Assembly: GCA_031286585.1 (NCBI GenBank)
Contig: JAITUC010000006.1
Location: 85,243 to 149,242, forward strand
Length of the DNA stretch: 64,000 nucleotides
Source: Delftia acidovorans
Lineage (GTDB): Bacteria > Pseudomonadota > Gammaproteobacteria > Burkholderiales > Burkholderiaceae_C
Direction of reading: 5' to 3'
The number at the start of each line of letters is the position of its first letter. Position 1 is the stretch's first letter. The notes under the pieces are model-generated. The model was not told the origin of the DNA. It saw nothing but the letters and a program-made list of their open reading frames with translations, and did not search any database. The position numbers were made by a program, and so were the translations under genes. This document shows, piece after piece, positions 16,163-24,299 of the stretch.

Positions 16163-16857
16163 AGCCTGCCCGCATCCTCCTGGTCGAAGACGAGACCGAC
16201 ATGGCCGCCATCGTCATCGACTACTTGCGCCATGCAGGCTACGAAGTCGAGCACATCCGCCACGGGCGCGATGCGCTGGACCGCATGCTGCGCTCCCCGC
16301 CTGACCTCACCTTGCTGGACATCATGCTGCCGGGGCTGGACGGCCTGGACATCCTGCGCCAGTTCTGCCCCCACAGCGTCAGCCCCGTCATCCTGCTCAC
16401 CGCGCGCGTCGAGGAAATGGACCGCCTGCTGGGCCTGGAGCTGGGCGCCGACGACTACATCTGCAAACCCTTCGCCCCGCGCGAAGTCGTGGCCCGCGTC
16501 AAGGCCGTGCTGCGCCGCAGTGCCGGCCCCGGCCCTGCCCAGCAATGCCTGACGCTGCTGCCGGAGCAGGGCCGCGCCATGCTCAACGGCAGCGCCCTGC
16601 CGCTGACCAAGCGCGAGCTGACCTTGCTGCAGGCCCTCATGCGCCAGCCTGGTCGCCTCTACTCGCGCGCACAACTGCTGGAGCTGGCCTGCGCCGACAC
16701 GCTGGACGTGAACGAACGCGCCATCGACAGCCACATCAAGAACCTGCGCAAAAAGCTCAAGGCGGCGGACGACCGCCATGAGTGGATTCGCTCCGTCTAT
16801 GGCGTGGGCTTTGCGTTCGAGCCCGATGGCGGGGCGCAGACGCGGGTGGATTGCTAG
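16159..16857 (+). CDS. OmpR/PhoB-family response regulator (BaeR-like)
   Basis: 232 residues: receiver domain (1-120) with the acidic pair in LVEDETD, phospho-acceptor Asp54 (LTLLDIMLPG), Thr in LLTAR and Lys in CKPF, then a winged-helix DNA-binding domain (about 130-225) with NERAIDSHIKNLRKKL and a terminal IRSVYGVGFAF. ATG 16159 is chosen because it overlaps the kinase stop (ATGA), giving coupled synthesis. It pairs with the upstream kinase. Confidence 0.93.
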   Translation: MKPARILLVEDETDMAAIVIDYLRHAGYEVEHIRHGRDALDRMLRSPPDLTLLDIMLPGLDGLDILRQFCPHSVSPVILLTARVEEMDRLLGLELGADDYICKPFAPREVVARVKAVLRRSAGPGPAQQCLTLLPEQGRAMLNGSALPLTKRELTLLQALMRQPGRLYSRAQLLELACADTLDVNERAIDSHIKNLRKKLKAADDRHEWIRSVYGVGFAFEPDGGAQTRVDC

Positions 16858-16899
16858 GGCTACCTGCCAGCCGTATCCATCGGCCCGCGCCGGCCGTGT

Positions 16900-17262
16900 T
16901 CAACGCGCCACCCCAGGCCTCACCACGGTGAACACATGCCCGGCCTCTTCGGCAGCCACCTTGGCCGCCTCGCTGCGGCGCACCTCCGCCTGGTCCTCGT
17001 ACTCGCAGTTCATCACCCGGGCTTCGCTGCCGGCGTACTCCGCCAGCGACTCAGCGCTGTTGCGGATGGTCACCAGCGCCTGCGCCACCACGTCCAGCCG
17101 CTGATGGCCTTCGGGGATCTCCAGCCAGGCCAGCGCCAGCTGGGCCAGGGCGGAGACCTCGGCACAGCCTTGCTGCACGAAGCGGTCCATTTCGTGCAGT
17201 GCTGTTGCGAGCTTCTGGGCGTGGGTGTTTTCGGGGGGAGGGGATGGGGGGATGTGCTTCAT
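16900..17262 (-). CDS. Hypothetical protein, 120 aa
   Basis: I do not recognise this protein. It is predicted mostly helical and soluble, with no signal peptide; a Pro-rich start (MKHIPPSPPPENTH) is followed by alternating hydrophobic and acidic helices and an Ala/Glu-rich tail with AAKVAAEEAGHVFTVV. It is divergent from the XRE regulator gene at 17406. The twin palindromes at 17340 and 17374 lie between the two start codons, so it may be controlled by that regulator. Confidence 0.6.
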   Translation of the reverse strand: MKHIPPSPPPENTHAQKLATALHEMDRFVQQGCAEVSALAQLALAWLEIPEGHQRLDVVAQALVTIRNSAESLAEYAGSEARVMNCEYEDQAEVRRSEAAKVAAEEAGHVFTVVRPGVAR

Positions 17263-17339
17263 GGGTTGCTGCTCCTGTGTCGAAGCGCCGTGCTGCGGCG
17301 AGGACGGTCCGTAGCGATTCGTGGCTGCAGGCTAGAAAA

Positions 17340-17354
17340 CTACGCAACTCGTAG
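17340..17354. promoter_or_regulatory. Palindromic operator, copy 1
   Basis: CTACGCAACTCGTAG: arms CTACG and CGTAG around five bases. A second copy with the same arms lies 34 bases away, centre to centre. It is a probable binding site for the XRE protein encoded just downstream. Confidence 0.6.
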
Positions 17355-17373
17355 TATCGAGAATACAGCATAA

Positions 17374-17388
17374 CTACGAGTCTCGTAG
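17374..17388. promoter_or_regulatory. Palindromic operator, copy 2
   Basis: CTACGAGTCTCGTAG, perfectly palindromic over seven-base arms. It ends 17 bases before the XRE start codon, placing it where a repressor would block the promoter or ribosome access. It pairs with copy 1. Confidence 0.65.
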
Positions 17389-17405
17389 CTTTTGGAAAGC
17401 ACGAG

Positions 17406-17714
17406 ATGTCAGACGCAGATGAACAATGGGGCGCGAGGCTCAAGCAGGCTCGGCTTGCAGCAGGCCTGTCCCAAAAAATGCTGGGAATTGAAGCGGGAAT
17501 CGATCCGTTTGTGGCAAGTGCGCGAATCAATCGCTATGAGCTGGGGAAGCACAAGCCCGACTTGTTGACTGTGCGCAAGCTGGCGGAAGTACTCAAGGTT
17601 CCGATGGCGTTTTTCTATTCGGATACGGATGATGAGGTGGCGGAGTTGTTGCTCAGGTATGGGCAGGCGAGCAGGGCGGTGCGCAAGAGGGTGAGCGAGG
17701 TGTTGATGGGGTAG
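17406..17714 (+). CDS. XRE-family helix-turn-helix regulator
   Basis: 102 residues. The N-terminal Cro/CI-type domain spans about 8-65 (WGARLKQARLAAGLSQKMLG ... INRYELGKHKPDLLTVRKLAEVL) with the recognition helix around residues 30-45. The C-terminal helix EVAELLLRYGQASRAVRKRV may dimerise. Two identical-arm palindromes upstream suggest it represses itself and the divergent gene at 16900-17262. Confidence 0.88.
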   Translation: MSDADEQWGARLKQARLAAGLSQKMLGIEAGIDPFVASARINRYELGKHKPDLLTVRKLAEVLKVPMAFFYSDTDDEVAELLLRYGQASRAVRKRVSEVLMG

Positions 17715-17839
17715 GGCGTTTGGGTGACGTGGACGGCTTGGCGATCGTTTGCAGACCTTCAGAATTAAGTTTTAAGGGGCGGCGAAAGTATATATGCGGA
17801 TTCACAAATTGGAAGTCTTACTAAAAAATAAGGGCCGAA

Positions 17840-18592
17840 ATGGACGCTGATTCGGAAATTGATAAATATATTCCTCAATGGGATATTGAATTGACCGGAA
17901 AACTGATCACTGCTGTATTTGGTGTGGTCCAGTGGAAGAAGGCGCATCCAAGCGTAAGGTCTATGACGGACAGACCTGCGTTCTGCCGCTACCACTACCA
18001 CGAAGCGCTGGACATGATGAATGAATATATCGAAACCAATCTGAAGGAGGCGGGCTTGTGGGGTGTTTACGATGACTATGATGAGTTCAGTTACCTGATG
18101 CTAAAGATCAGAGCGAATATTGTTGCCTTCGTCCAGAGCCTACACGCCGTGGCGGATACCTGCTCCCATATGCTCTATTACTCTCTAGCGCTGGATAAGC
18201 TCCCCAGTCCACTAAAGGAGCGAGACATATGTGTCAAGGAAGTCCTCAAGCTCCTTGAGCAGCAACGCGATGCCGGACATCCTGAGTACGATAATCTCTG
18301 TAGGCTGTTCCGCGAGATCACAGCTGGGGCTGGCTATAAGTACCTTAATGCGCTGACCAATACGTCAAAGCATCGTAGTATCATCCGTCCAGAATTGAAC
18401 GAGGATGTCACTGGTAGGCGGGAAGATAAGTGGATTCTATTTTTGGAATCGTTCTGGTATGCAGGAGATTTTTTTGAAAAAGTCAATGCTCGCGAATTCA
18501 TGCAAAAAGAGCATGACCGCATCCAACCTCTGACCGTGAACATTGGAGTGGAAATGAACGAGGTCTTGAAAAAGCTCCAATCTTTGAAGTAA
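17840..18592 (+). CDS. Hypothetical protein, 250 aa, AT-rich gene, weakly HEPN-like
   Basis: A real gene by length and start (ATG after an AT-rich promoter-like stretch with TATATAT), but I do not recognise it securely. It is helical and soluble, without signal or membrane segments. Near residue 180, YLNALTNTSKHRSII resembles the N..(S)KHR region of Cthe_2314-type HEPN proteins, a group with several RNase toxins, but the match is too weak for a call. Base composition is far lower in GC than the neighbours, which suggests recent transfer. It stands alone between an XRE regulator and palindrome-rich intergenic DNA. Confidence 0.6.
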   Translation: MDADSEIDKYIPQWDIELTGKLITAVFGVVQWKKAHPSVRSMTDRPAFCRYHYHEALDMMNEYIETNLKEAGLWGVYDDYDEFSYLMLKIRANIVAFVQSLHAVADTCSHMLYYSLALDKLPSPLKERDICVKEVLKLLEQQRDAGHPEYDNLCRLFREITAGAGYKYLNALTNTSKHRSIIRPELNEDVTGRREDKWILFLESFWYAGDFFEKVNAREFMQKEHDRIQPLTVNIGVEMNEVLKKLQSLK

Positions 18593-18605
18593 ATAATTCA
18601 GGCCA

Positions 18606-18622
18606 TTAAAGAAATTCTTTAA
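18606..18622. repeat. 17-base palindrome downstream of the AT-rich gene
   Basis: TTAAAGAAATTCTTTAA, with six-base arms around five bases. A second imperfect inverted repeat follows, with TGACCT at 18665-18670 and AGGTCA at 18690-18695 around an inner AGCCT-ATA-AGGCT. They may be transcript ends or binding sites; no T-tract follows, so a classic terminator is unlikely. Confidence 0.4.
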
Positions 18623-18748
18623 AAAGCCTATATTGCAACAGTTTTATTGCTTCACATGACTGTTTGACCTTAGCTAGCCTATAAGGCTCAGGTCAGGAAA
18701 CTTGCCAATCGTCCGCTAGTGGACGTAACCCACCAACCGTCTAAATCC

Positions 18749-19150
18749 TCACCCAAACAACCCCCCCTCATCCAACAACTCAAACGCCACCTCCGGCGTC
18801 TTCTCCATCCCCCGCCGAATCGCCGCAGGAATCGCCTGCCGCGTCTTGCTGCACAGCCCGCGCATGGGCAAGACCTCGATCTGTATGCCGCGCACGGTGC
18901 GCACTTCGCTGGCGCCGGGCTCGATGCGCACGCGGATGCCGAGCTGCTCATACATGCGCTGCTCCACATGGCGCAGGTCCTGCAGGCTGGTGATCTGTTC
19001 GAGCCGCTGCAGCAGGCGTTTTTCCTCTTCCCTGGTGAGCCGCAGGATGCGCTGGTCGGCCATGGAGTCGGAGAGCAGGGCATCGTGCTCGCAGATGCAG
19101 GCGCCCGGAGGGCAGGGGACTCGGATCGGAATCTGAACGGGAAAGCTCAT
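18749..19150 (-). CDS. Hypothetical protein with N-terminal Cys-rich segment
   Basis: I do not recognise this protein. From ATG 19150 it has 133 residues; a start at 19195 would add 15. The N-terminus holds VPCPPGACICEHDALL, three closely spaced cysteines and a nearby His that could hold a metal. The middle is a charged helix (REEEKRLLQRLEQITSLQDL) and the end a small alpha/beta part. It is soluble and not exported. The gene stands alone. Confidence 0.55.
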   Translation of the reverse strand: MSFPVQIPIRVPCPPGACICEHDALLSDSMADQRILRLTREEEKRLLQRLEQITSLQDLRHVEQRMYEQLGIRVRIEPGASEVRTVRGIQIEVLPMRGLCSKTRQAIPAAIRRGMEKTPEVAFELLDEGGLFG

Positions 19151-19448
19151 CGATGCCCAAGGAAGATCCGCCCCGGCTGGGGCGGTGCAGGCCATGCTAG
19201 TTCAAGGCTGCAGCGGGGCCAAGGGGAAAGTCCTGGGCGCGCCCGCTGCCTGCGCCTGCTGCCTCTTCCCCCTCCCGTATGTCCGCGCAGGTTGCCCCGC
19301 AGCGAATCAAGAAAGGGCAATCAGTTGCTGGGCCGACACCCGGCCTCGCAAAGCAACCGCCCGGCAGGGTGAACAAGAGTGCGCGTTGCTCAGATCTGCA
19401 GACGTTCAAAGCCGCAACAGCGAAATCACACGGGCTGACGCGCCCGCC

Positions 19449-20384
19449 TCACGACTTCTGACTCCTCCCATAAAGATTCTCCAACCCCGCCCACACCCTG
19501 CGCGTGAGCGGCTTGCTCTGGGCTGCAGGCCGCCGGTAGAGCCGCACGTTGATGGGCACGTCCTTGTCGGGCCCGGCCGCGCGGGCCAGGCGGCCCTCGG
19601 TCAGGTCGGTCTTGACCAGGGTGAGCGGCAGCCAGGCCAGGCCCAGGCCCTGGTGGACCATGGCGTGCAGGGAGTCGGCCAGGTCGGCCTCGTAGACGGT
19701 GCGCAGGCGCGTGGTGTCGCACAGCTCGTGCAGGTGGCTGCGCAGGATCTTGCCCAGGGACATGCTTTGCGCGTAGTCCAGGTAGGGCACCAGCGGGCCG
19801 CCGCCGTGGGCGGGCAGGGCGTACTTGGGCAGTTGCGGGACCAGGGGGATGCTGACGGGGATCAGCGTGTCCTGGCCCACGGGCAGCCAGGCCAGGTGGT
19901 GGCCCTGAAGGCTGCCTTCGATGGCGGGCTGGGCGTGGCACATGAGCAGGTCCACCTTGCCTTGCAGCAGCATTTCCACGCCGTAGTCCAGGCTGGTAGT
20001 GACCACTTTCCAGCACAGCTGGGGCATGGCCTGGTTGAGGGCGGTGATGATGCCCGGCAGGACGGTGTGCGACAGCGTGCGGCCGGCCGCGATGGTGATG
20101 GTTTCATCGCGCGTGCGGAGGGGGCGCTGCAGCAGGCCGTGGGTCTGCTCCAGGATGCCCAGCACTTCATGGGCCGAGGCCAGCAGCGTCTTGCCGGCGG
20201 CCGTGAGCGTGGTGGACTGGTGGCCGCGCTCGACCAGGGGCGTGCCCGCCCATTCCTCCAGCGCGCGGATGCGGCGGCCAAAGGCAGGGTGGGTGATGTG
20301 GCGGCGCTCGGCGGCCTTGTAGAGGCTGCCGGTGTCGGCCAGGGCCTGCAGGTCCTGCAGCAGTTTGAGGTTGAGTTCGTGCAT
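19449..20384 (-). CDS. LysR-family transcriptional regulator
   Basis: 311 residues. HTH domain at 1-60 (MHELNLKLLQDLQALADTGS, with HITHPAFGRRIRALEEW as the recognition part), then the two-lobed effector domain. The start is Met of MHELNLK. It is divergent from the hydrolase/Bug pair at 20493, with a 108-base gap, so it is probably their regulator. The 19151-19448 stretch behind it holds no gene or clear signal. Confidence 0.88.
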   Translation of the reverse strand: MHELNLKLLQDLQALADTGSLYKAAERRHITHPAFGRRIRALEEWAGTPLVERGHQSTTLTAAGKTLLASAHEVLGILEQTHGLLQRPLRTRDETITIAAGRTLSHTVLPGIITALNQAMPQLCWKVVTTSLDYGVEMLLQGKVDLLMCHAQPAIEGSLQGHHLAWLPVGQDTLIPVSIPLVPQLPKYALPAHGGGPLVPYLDYAQSMSLGKILRSHLHELCDTTRLRTVYEADLADSLHAMVHQGLGLAWLPLTLVKTDLTEGRLARAAGPDKDVPINVRLYRRPAAQSKPLTRRVWAGLENLYGRSQKS

Positions 20385-20492
20385 GGGTAGGGTGGGTACG
20401 GGGCTGTGCTGATCCAGCACAGCGCCGCCGCAATCGGCACAGCACCAAGGCGGGGCCTGCCTAGCATGGCGGCATGCGAGAGAAGCCCTGTT

Positions 20493-21494
20493 ATGCCTGA
20501 AGTTTGCCTCAGGAAGATGCAAAGCCATTTCATTGGCGGTGCGCAGCACACGGTGCGGGATCTGCCGATCCAGCACAGGGAGGTGGTGCGCAACGGCGGC
20601 GAGCGGCCGCTGGACATGAATGGCAGCTACGCCGTGGGCCAGATGTACGCCATGGAGTACCGGCTGGCGCGTCCGCGCAGCCCCCTGCCGGTGCTGCTGT
20701 GGCATGGCGGCGGCATGACGGGTGCGCAGTGGGAGTCCACGCCCGATGGGCGCCAGGGCTGGCTGTGGCGCCTGCTGGAGGCGGGCCATGACGTGGTGGT
20801 CTGCGATGCCGTGGAGCGCGGCCGCGCGGGCTGGGCGATGTTCCCCGAGATCTATGCCGAGGCGCCCGTGTTCCGCAGTGCCGAGGAGGCGTGGCAGCTG
20901 TTTCGCATAGGCCATGGCGCGCCTTCGGGCGGCGGTGTTGGCGAGCCCTTCGTTGGCCAGCGGTTTCCACATGAGAATTTTGGCGCCCTGGTGCGGCAGA
21001 TGGTGCCGCGCTGGCTGGGGCATGAGGCCATGGCCATGGCGGCCTATGACGCGCTGCTGGAGCAGTTCGGCCCCTGTGTGGTGATAGGCCACAGCCAGGG
21101 CGGTGGCTTTGCCGCGCATGCGGCCATCCGCAAGCCGCACCTGGTGCGCGCCGTGGTGGGGGTGGAGCCTACGGGCATGCCGGTGGTGCAGCAGGAGCAA
21201 CAGGGGCAGCAGGGTCAGCAGGGTCAGCAGGGGGCGGATGCCTTCGCGCCTGCCTCGGCCATCCCCCATCTGGCGGTGTGGGGCGACCATTTCGCGCACA
21301 GCCCGCAGTGGCAGAAGTACCGCGCGCAGACCGATGTGTATTGGCAGCTGCTGCGCCGCCTGGGCGGCCGTGCCGAGGTGCTGGACCTGCCGGCCGCAGG
21401 CATCACCGGCAATTCGCATTTCTGCATGCTGGACACCAATGGCGACGAGGTGCTGGGCCGGGTGCTGGCCTGGCTGGAGCGCCTGGGCCGATGA
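20493..21494 (+). CDS. Alpha/beta-hydrolase
   Basis: 333 residues from ATG 20493, which has AGAAG eleven bases upstream; ATG 20517 has a ribosome-binding site placed too close. The oxyanion loop HGGGMTG (about 71-77) and nucleophile elbow GHSQGGG with Ser201 are clear. An acid and His near the C-terminus (for example GNSHFCML) complete a triad. A Gln/Gly tract made of CAG/GGG-type units (about residues 233-250) interrupts the cap region. It is a cytoplasmic esterase or lipase-type enzyme; the substrate is unknown. A Bug receptor gene follows 57 bases later. Confidence 0.85.
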   Translation: MPEVCLRKMQSHFIGGAQHTVRDLPIQHREVVRNGGERPLDMNGSYAVGQMYAMEYRLARPRSPLPVLLWHGGGMTGAQWESTPDGRQGWLWRLLEAGHDVVVCDAVERGRAGWAMFPEIYAEAPVFRSAEEAWQLFRIGHGAPSGGGVGEPFVGQRFPHENFGALVRQMVPRWLGHEAMAMAAYDALLEQFGPCVVIGHSQGGGFAAHAAIRKPHLVRAVVGVEPTGMPVVQQEQQGQQGQQGQQGADAFAPASAIPHLAVWGDHFAHSPQWQKYRAQTDVYWQLLRRLGGRAEVLDLPAAGITGNSHFCMLDTNGDEVLGRVLAWLERLGR

Positions 21495-21551
21495 CTTGCC
21501 AGTGACTGGCCGGTGCTGGTCCCGAAGAATTTCAACGAGGAGAAAAATCTC

Positions 21552-22556
21552 ATGCAACGCCGCAATTTCATGATCCGCAGCCTGTCTGCAACCACGGCGG
21601 CCCTGGCCCTGGGCGCCCTGGCGCCCGCGCAGTCGGCCCTGGCGGCCGATGCCGGCTGGCCCACGGCCGAGCCCATCCGCCTGATCGTGCCGTTCCCGCC
21701 CGGCGGCACGGCCGATGTGGTGAACCGCCTGTTCGCGCAGCAGCTGGGCAAGGTGCTGGGCGCGTCGGTGATCGTGGAGAACAAGGCCGGTGCCGGTGGC
21801 TCGTTGGGCACGCGCTTCGTGGCCGATGCCAAGCCGGACGGCTATACGCTGCTGGGCGCCACGTCCAGCACGCACGGCACGAATCCGGCCGTCTACACCA
21901 AGCTGCCCTATGACGCGGTGAAGGATTTCACGCCCATCACCCAGGTGATCACGGTGCCGGGCGTGCTCAGCGTGCATCCCTCGGTCAAGGCGGCGAATCT
22001 GAAGGAGCTGATCGCGCTGGCCAAGGCGCAGCCGGGCCATCTGTCGTATGCGTCCTCGGGCGCGGGCGGCCTGGGCCATCTGGCCATGGAGCTGTTCAAG
22101 TCCAAGGCCGGCGTGCAGATCATGCATGTGCCTTACCGCGGTGCAGGCCCGGCCTTCACCGATCTGATCGGCGGCCAGGTGTCCATGCTGTGGGAGCCGC
22201 TGCCGGCTTCGCTGCCGCACATCAAGTCCGGCAAGATCCGCCCTCTGGCCGTGGCCACGGCCCAGCGCAGCAGCGAGCTGCCCGATGTGCCGACCTTTGC
22301 CGAGTCCGGCGTGCCCGGCTACGCCGTGCAGGCATGGAACGGCCTGCTGGCGCCCAAGGGCCTGCCCAAGGACATCCGCGACAAGCTGCACAAGGCCAGC
22401 GTGCAGGCCCTGGCCGATCCGCAACTGCGCCAGCGCCTGGCGGAGCTGGGCGGCACGGTGGTGGCCAATACGCCGGAGCAGTTCGGCGCGGTGATCCTCA
22501 AGGATGTGACCACCTGGAAGCAGGTGGCCTCTTCGTCGCAGATCAGCCTGGATTGA
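21552..22556 (+). CDS. Bug/TctC-type substrate-binding protein
   Basis: 334 residues from ATG 21552, supported by GAGGAGAAA just upstream. A Tat-like signal (MQRRNFMIRSLSATTAALAL ending ALAADAG) precedes the mature receptor. Family marks: IRLIVPFPPGGTADVVNRL, VIVENKAGAGGSLGTRFV, KLPYDAVKDFTPITQV and YRGAGPAFTDLIGGQVSM. It is partnered by position with the hydrolase and the divergent LysR gene. Periplasmic, probably binding an organic acid. Confidence 0.92.
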   Translation: MQRRNFMIRSLSATTAALALGALAPAQSALAADAGWPTAEPIRLIVPFPPGGTADVVNRLFAQQLGKVLGASVIVENKAGAGGSLGTRFVADAKPDGYTLLGATSSTHGTNPAVYTKLPYDAVKDFTPITQVITVPGVLSVHPSVKAANLKELIALAKAQPGHLSYASSGAGGLGHLAMELFKSKAGVQIMHVPYRGAGPAFTDLIGGQVSMLWEPLPASLPHIKSGKIRPLAVATAQRSSELPDVPTFAESGVPGYAVQAWNGLLAPKGLPKDIRDKLHKASVQALADPQLRQRLAELGGTVVANTPEQFGAVILKDVTTWKQVASSSQISLD

Positions 22557-22598
22557 CGGGCAGCGCACGGGAGTGGAACGGCTGCCGCCCGGCCGTGA

Positions 22599-24185
22599 TC
22601 AGGTCCTGCGGCGCACCCGGGTCGCGGCCACCAGTGCCATGAAGCCGGCCAGAAGCATCAGGCCCCATTCCGACAGGGTGGGAATGGCGGCTGAATTGGC
22701 TGGCAGCGGTATCGCCATGGGTGCGAACGGATCATCGATGCGGCCCGGGGTGGTGGTGTCGTTGTCGCCAGGGCCGTCATCCTTGACTTTGTAGCTGACG
22801 GTCCTGCGGTCCGTGCTCAGGCTGGCCTGGGGCGCATCGAACCAGGAAGGCGCTGCTCCCGTGCTGGCCGGGCCGAACTTCATGAGCCGGGTATTGGCGG
22901 GCAAGGGCGTGGGGTAGGTGATGGAGACTGACAGCTCATCACCGGCGCAGCCGGCCGTGGTGAACATCAGTGCACCCACGGGAAAGCTGGCTTGGGCCGG
23001 TGCTCCCTTGGGAATATCGGTGCCCCCGACGATACGGCTGCCCAGCAATTGGCAGCCTGGCTGGCCGCCGCCGATGACCACGTTGGCCGAGCCGCTGCCT
23101 CCCGGCACGGGAAGGGGTGCGATCGGCTGCAGTTTGCCTGGCGCAATCAGAATCGGCGGGCTTGCCGTGCCAGGACCTACGCCATTGATTGCGAACACGG
23201 AAACGGCGTAGACCACGTCATTGGCCAGGCCCCTGATGTCGCAGGAGCCGGCATCGGAGGCGGCCACACAGCTGCCGACGCCTGTGGCCGGTGCCTGGGC
23301 CGTTGCGGTGACGGTGTACCCCGTCAGGGGCGATCCACCGTCCGACGCAGGGGCCTCCCATTGCATGCGCAGGCTGGAGTCACCGGGCTTCACGCCCGTG
23401 TTGGTCGGTGCGGAAGGTGCCTGGAGTGCATCGGGCGTGAACGACAACGTGATGAGGCCGGGCGCGCCGCTGCCGCCCATGCTCACGATGTTCTTGGTGC
23501 CCACGCCGCCACCGCCGCCTGCACCGGGCGCCTGGCCAGGGAAGCCCGTGCTCTGGTCGGGCAGTTCCGTGCCTCCATTGCCGCCCAGGCCTTCTCCCTG
23601 GCCACCGGCCATGCCGGATGCATTGCTGCCGTTCGCCGAAGCCTTGGCCGATCCTCCCCCTCCACCGCCGCTGGTGTTCTCTCCTCCTGCAGCTCCGTTG
23701 CCGCCTGCGAACCGCACGGCACCAACGGCAGTGCACGAACCCACCGTGCCCCCTGCACCCCCTGCAGGACTTGCGCCGCCTGATCCGCCTTCGGCCTTCA
23801 TGCCTGCGATGCCGGTGCCGTCCACCTGGGAGGCCGAGCCTGCATACCCGCCTTGTCCATTGAGGTAGCCGGCACTACCCTGGTCGCCTGGCCTTATCTG
23901 CAACTGCGAGCCAGGGGTCACGGAGAACGTGGCTTTGCAGTACGAGCCACCACCACCGCCACCGCCGCTGATGGTGGGCTGGGCTCCTCCATACCGGGTT
24001 CCTGCACCGCCTCCGCCGGCTCCCCAGGCTTCTATGGTCAGGGAGTGGACCCTGGCGGGAACGGTGCAGTTTCCTGCGCTGTTGACCCCGGGAATGCAGT
24101 CGGCTGCGAAGGTGTGCAGGGACACCAGGGTTCCGAGCGCACCGATCAGTGGGCGCAAGCGCGAGGCAGAGGGAATGCGGGACAT
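22599..24185 (-). CDS. IPTL-CTERM sorted glycine-rich surface protein with fibronectin III and choice-of-anchor U domains
   Basis: 528 residues. Signal peptide (MSRIPSASRLRPLIGALGTL to FAADC), a Gly-rich domain (about 45-240) with many GGGG runs, a fibronectin-III-like domain (about 245-335, PSAPTNTGVKPGDSSLRMQW ... YAVSVFAINGVG), a choice-of-anchor U-like domain (about 370-470, ending in DDGPGDNDTTTPGRIDDP) and the C-terminal AIPTLSEWGLMLLAGFMAL followed by RVRRR. The last part is the tripartite IPTL-CTERM signal recognised by exosortase H-type proteases in the inner membrane. No exosortase is in the window. It is divergent from the LysR gene at 24300. Confidence 0.88.
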   Translation of the reverse strand: MSRIPSASRLRPLIGALGTLVSLHTFAADCIPGVNSAGNCTVPARVHSLTIEAWGAGGGGAGTRYGGAQPTISGGGGGGGSYCKATFSVTPGSQLQIRPGDQGSAGYLNGQGGYAGSASQVDGTGIAGMKAEGGSGGASPAGGAGGTVGSCTAVGAVRFAGGNGAAGGENTSGGGGGGSAKASANGSNASGMAGGQGEGLGGNGGTELPDQSTGFPGQAPGAGGGGGVGTKNIVSMGGSGAPGLITLSFTPDALQAPSAPTNTGVKPGDSSLRMQWEAPASDGGSPLTGYTVTATAQAPATGVGSCVAASDAGSCDIRGLANDVVYAVSVFAINGVGPGTASPPILIAPGKLQPIAPLPVPGGSGSANVVIGGGQPGCQLLGSRIVGGTDIPKGAPAQASFPVGALMFTTAGCAGDELSVSITYPTPLPANTRLMKFGPASTGAAPSWFDAPQASLSTDRRTVSYKVKDDGPGDNDTTTPGRIDDPFAPMAIPLPANSAAIPTLSEWGLMLLAGFMALVAATRVRRRT

Positions 24186-24299
24186 CGGAAAATTCACATG
24201 TAAGTCGAAGCAAGGGCGCAACTGTAGAGTTCGGACCCTGCCTGAAGCTGAGCGAATCTGAGTTCTTGCCGGTTCATGCGGATCGGCCCGGAAAAATCC

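Noticed and set aside
19449..22568. Reading frame of over 1000 codons on the minus strand
   Set aside because: Only its last third (19449-20384) is a gene (LysR). The rest is the antisense of the hydrolase and Bug genes, kept open by high GC.
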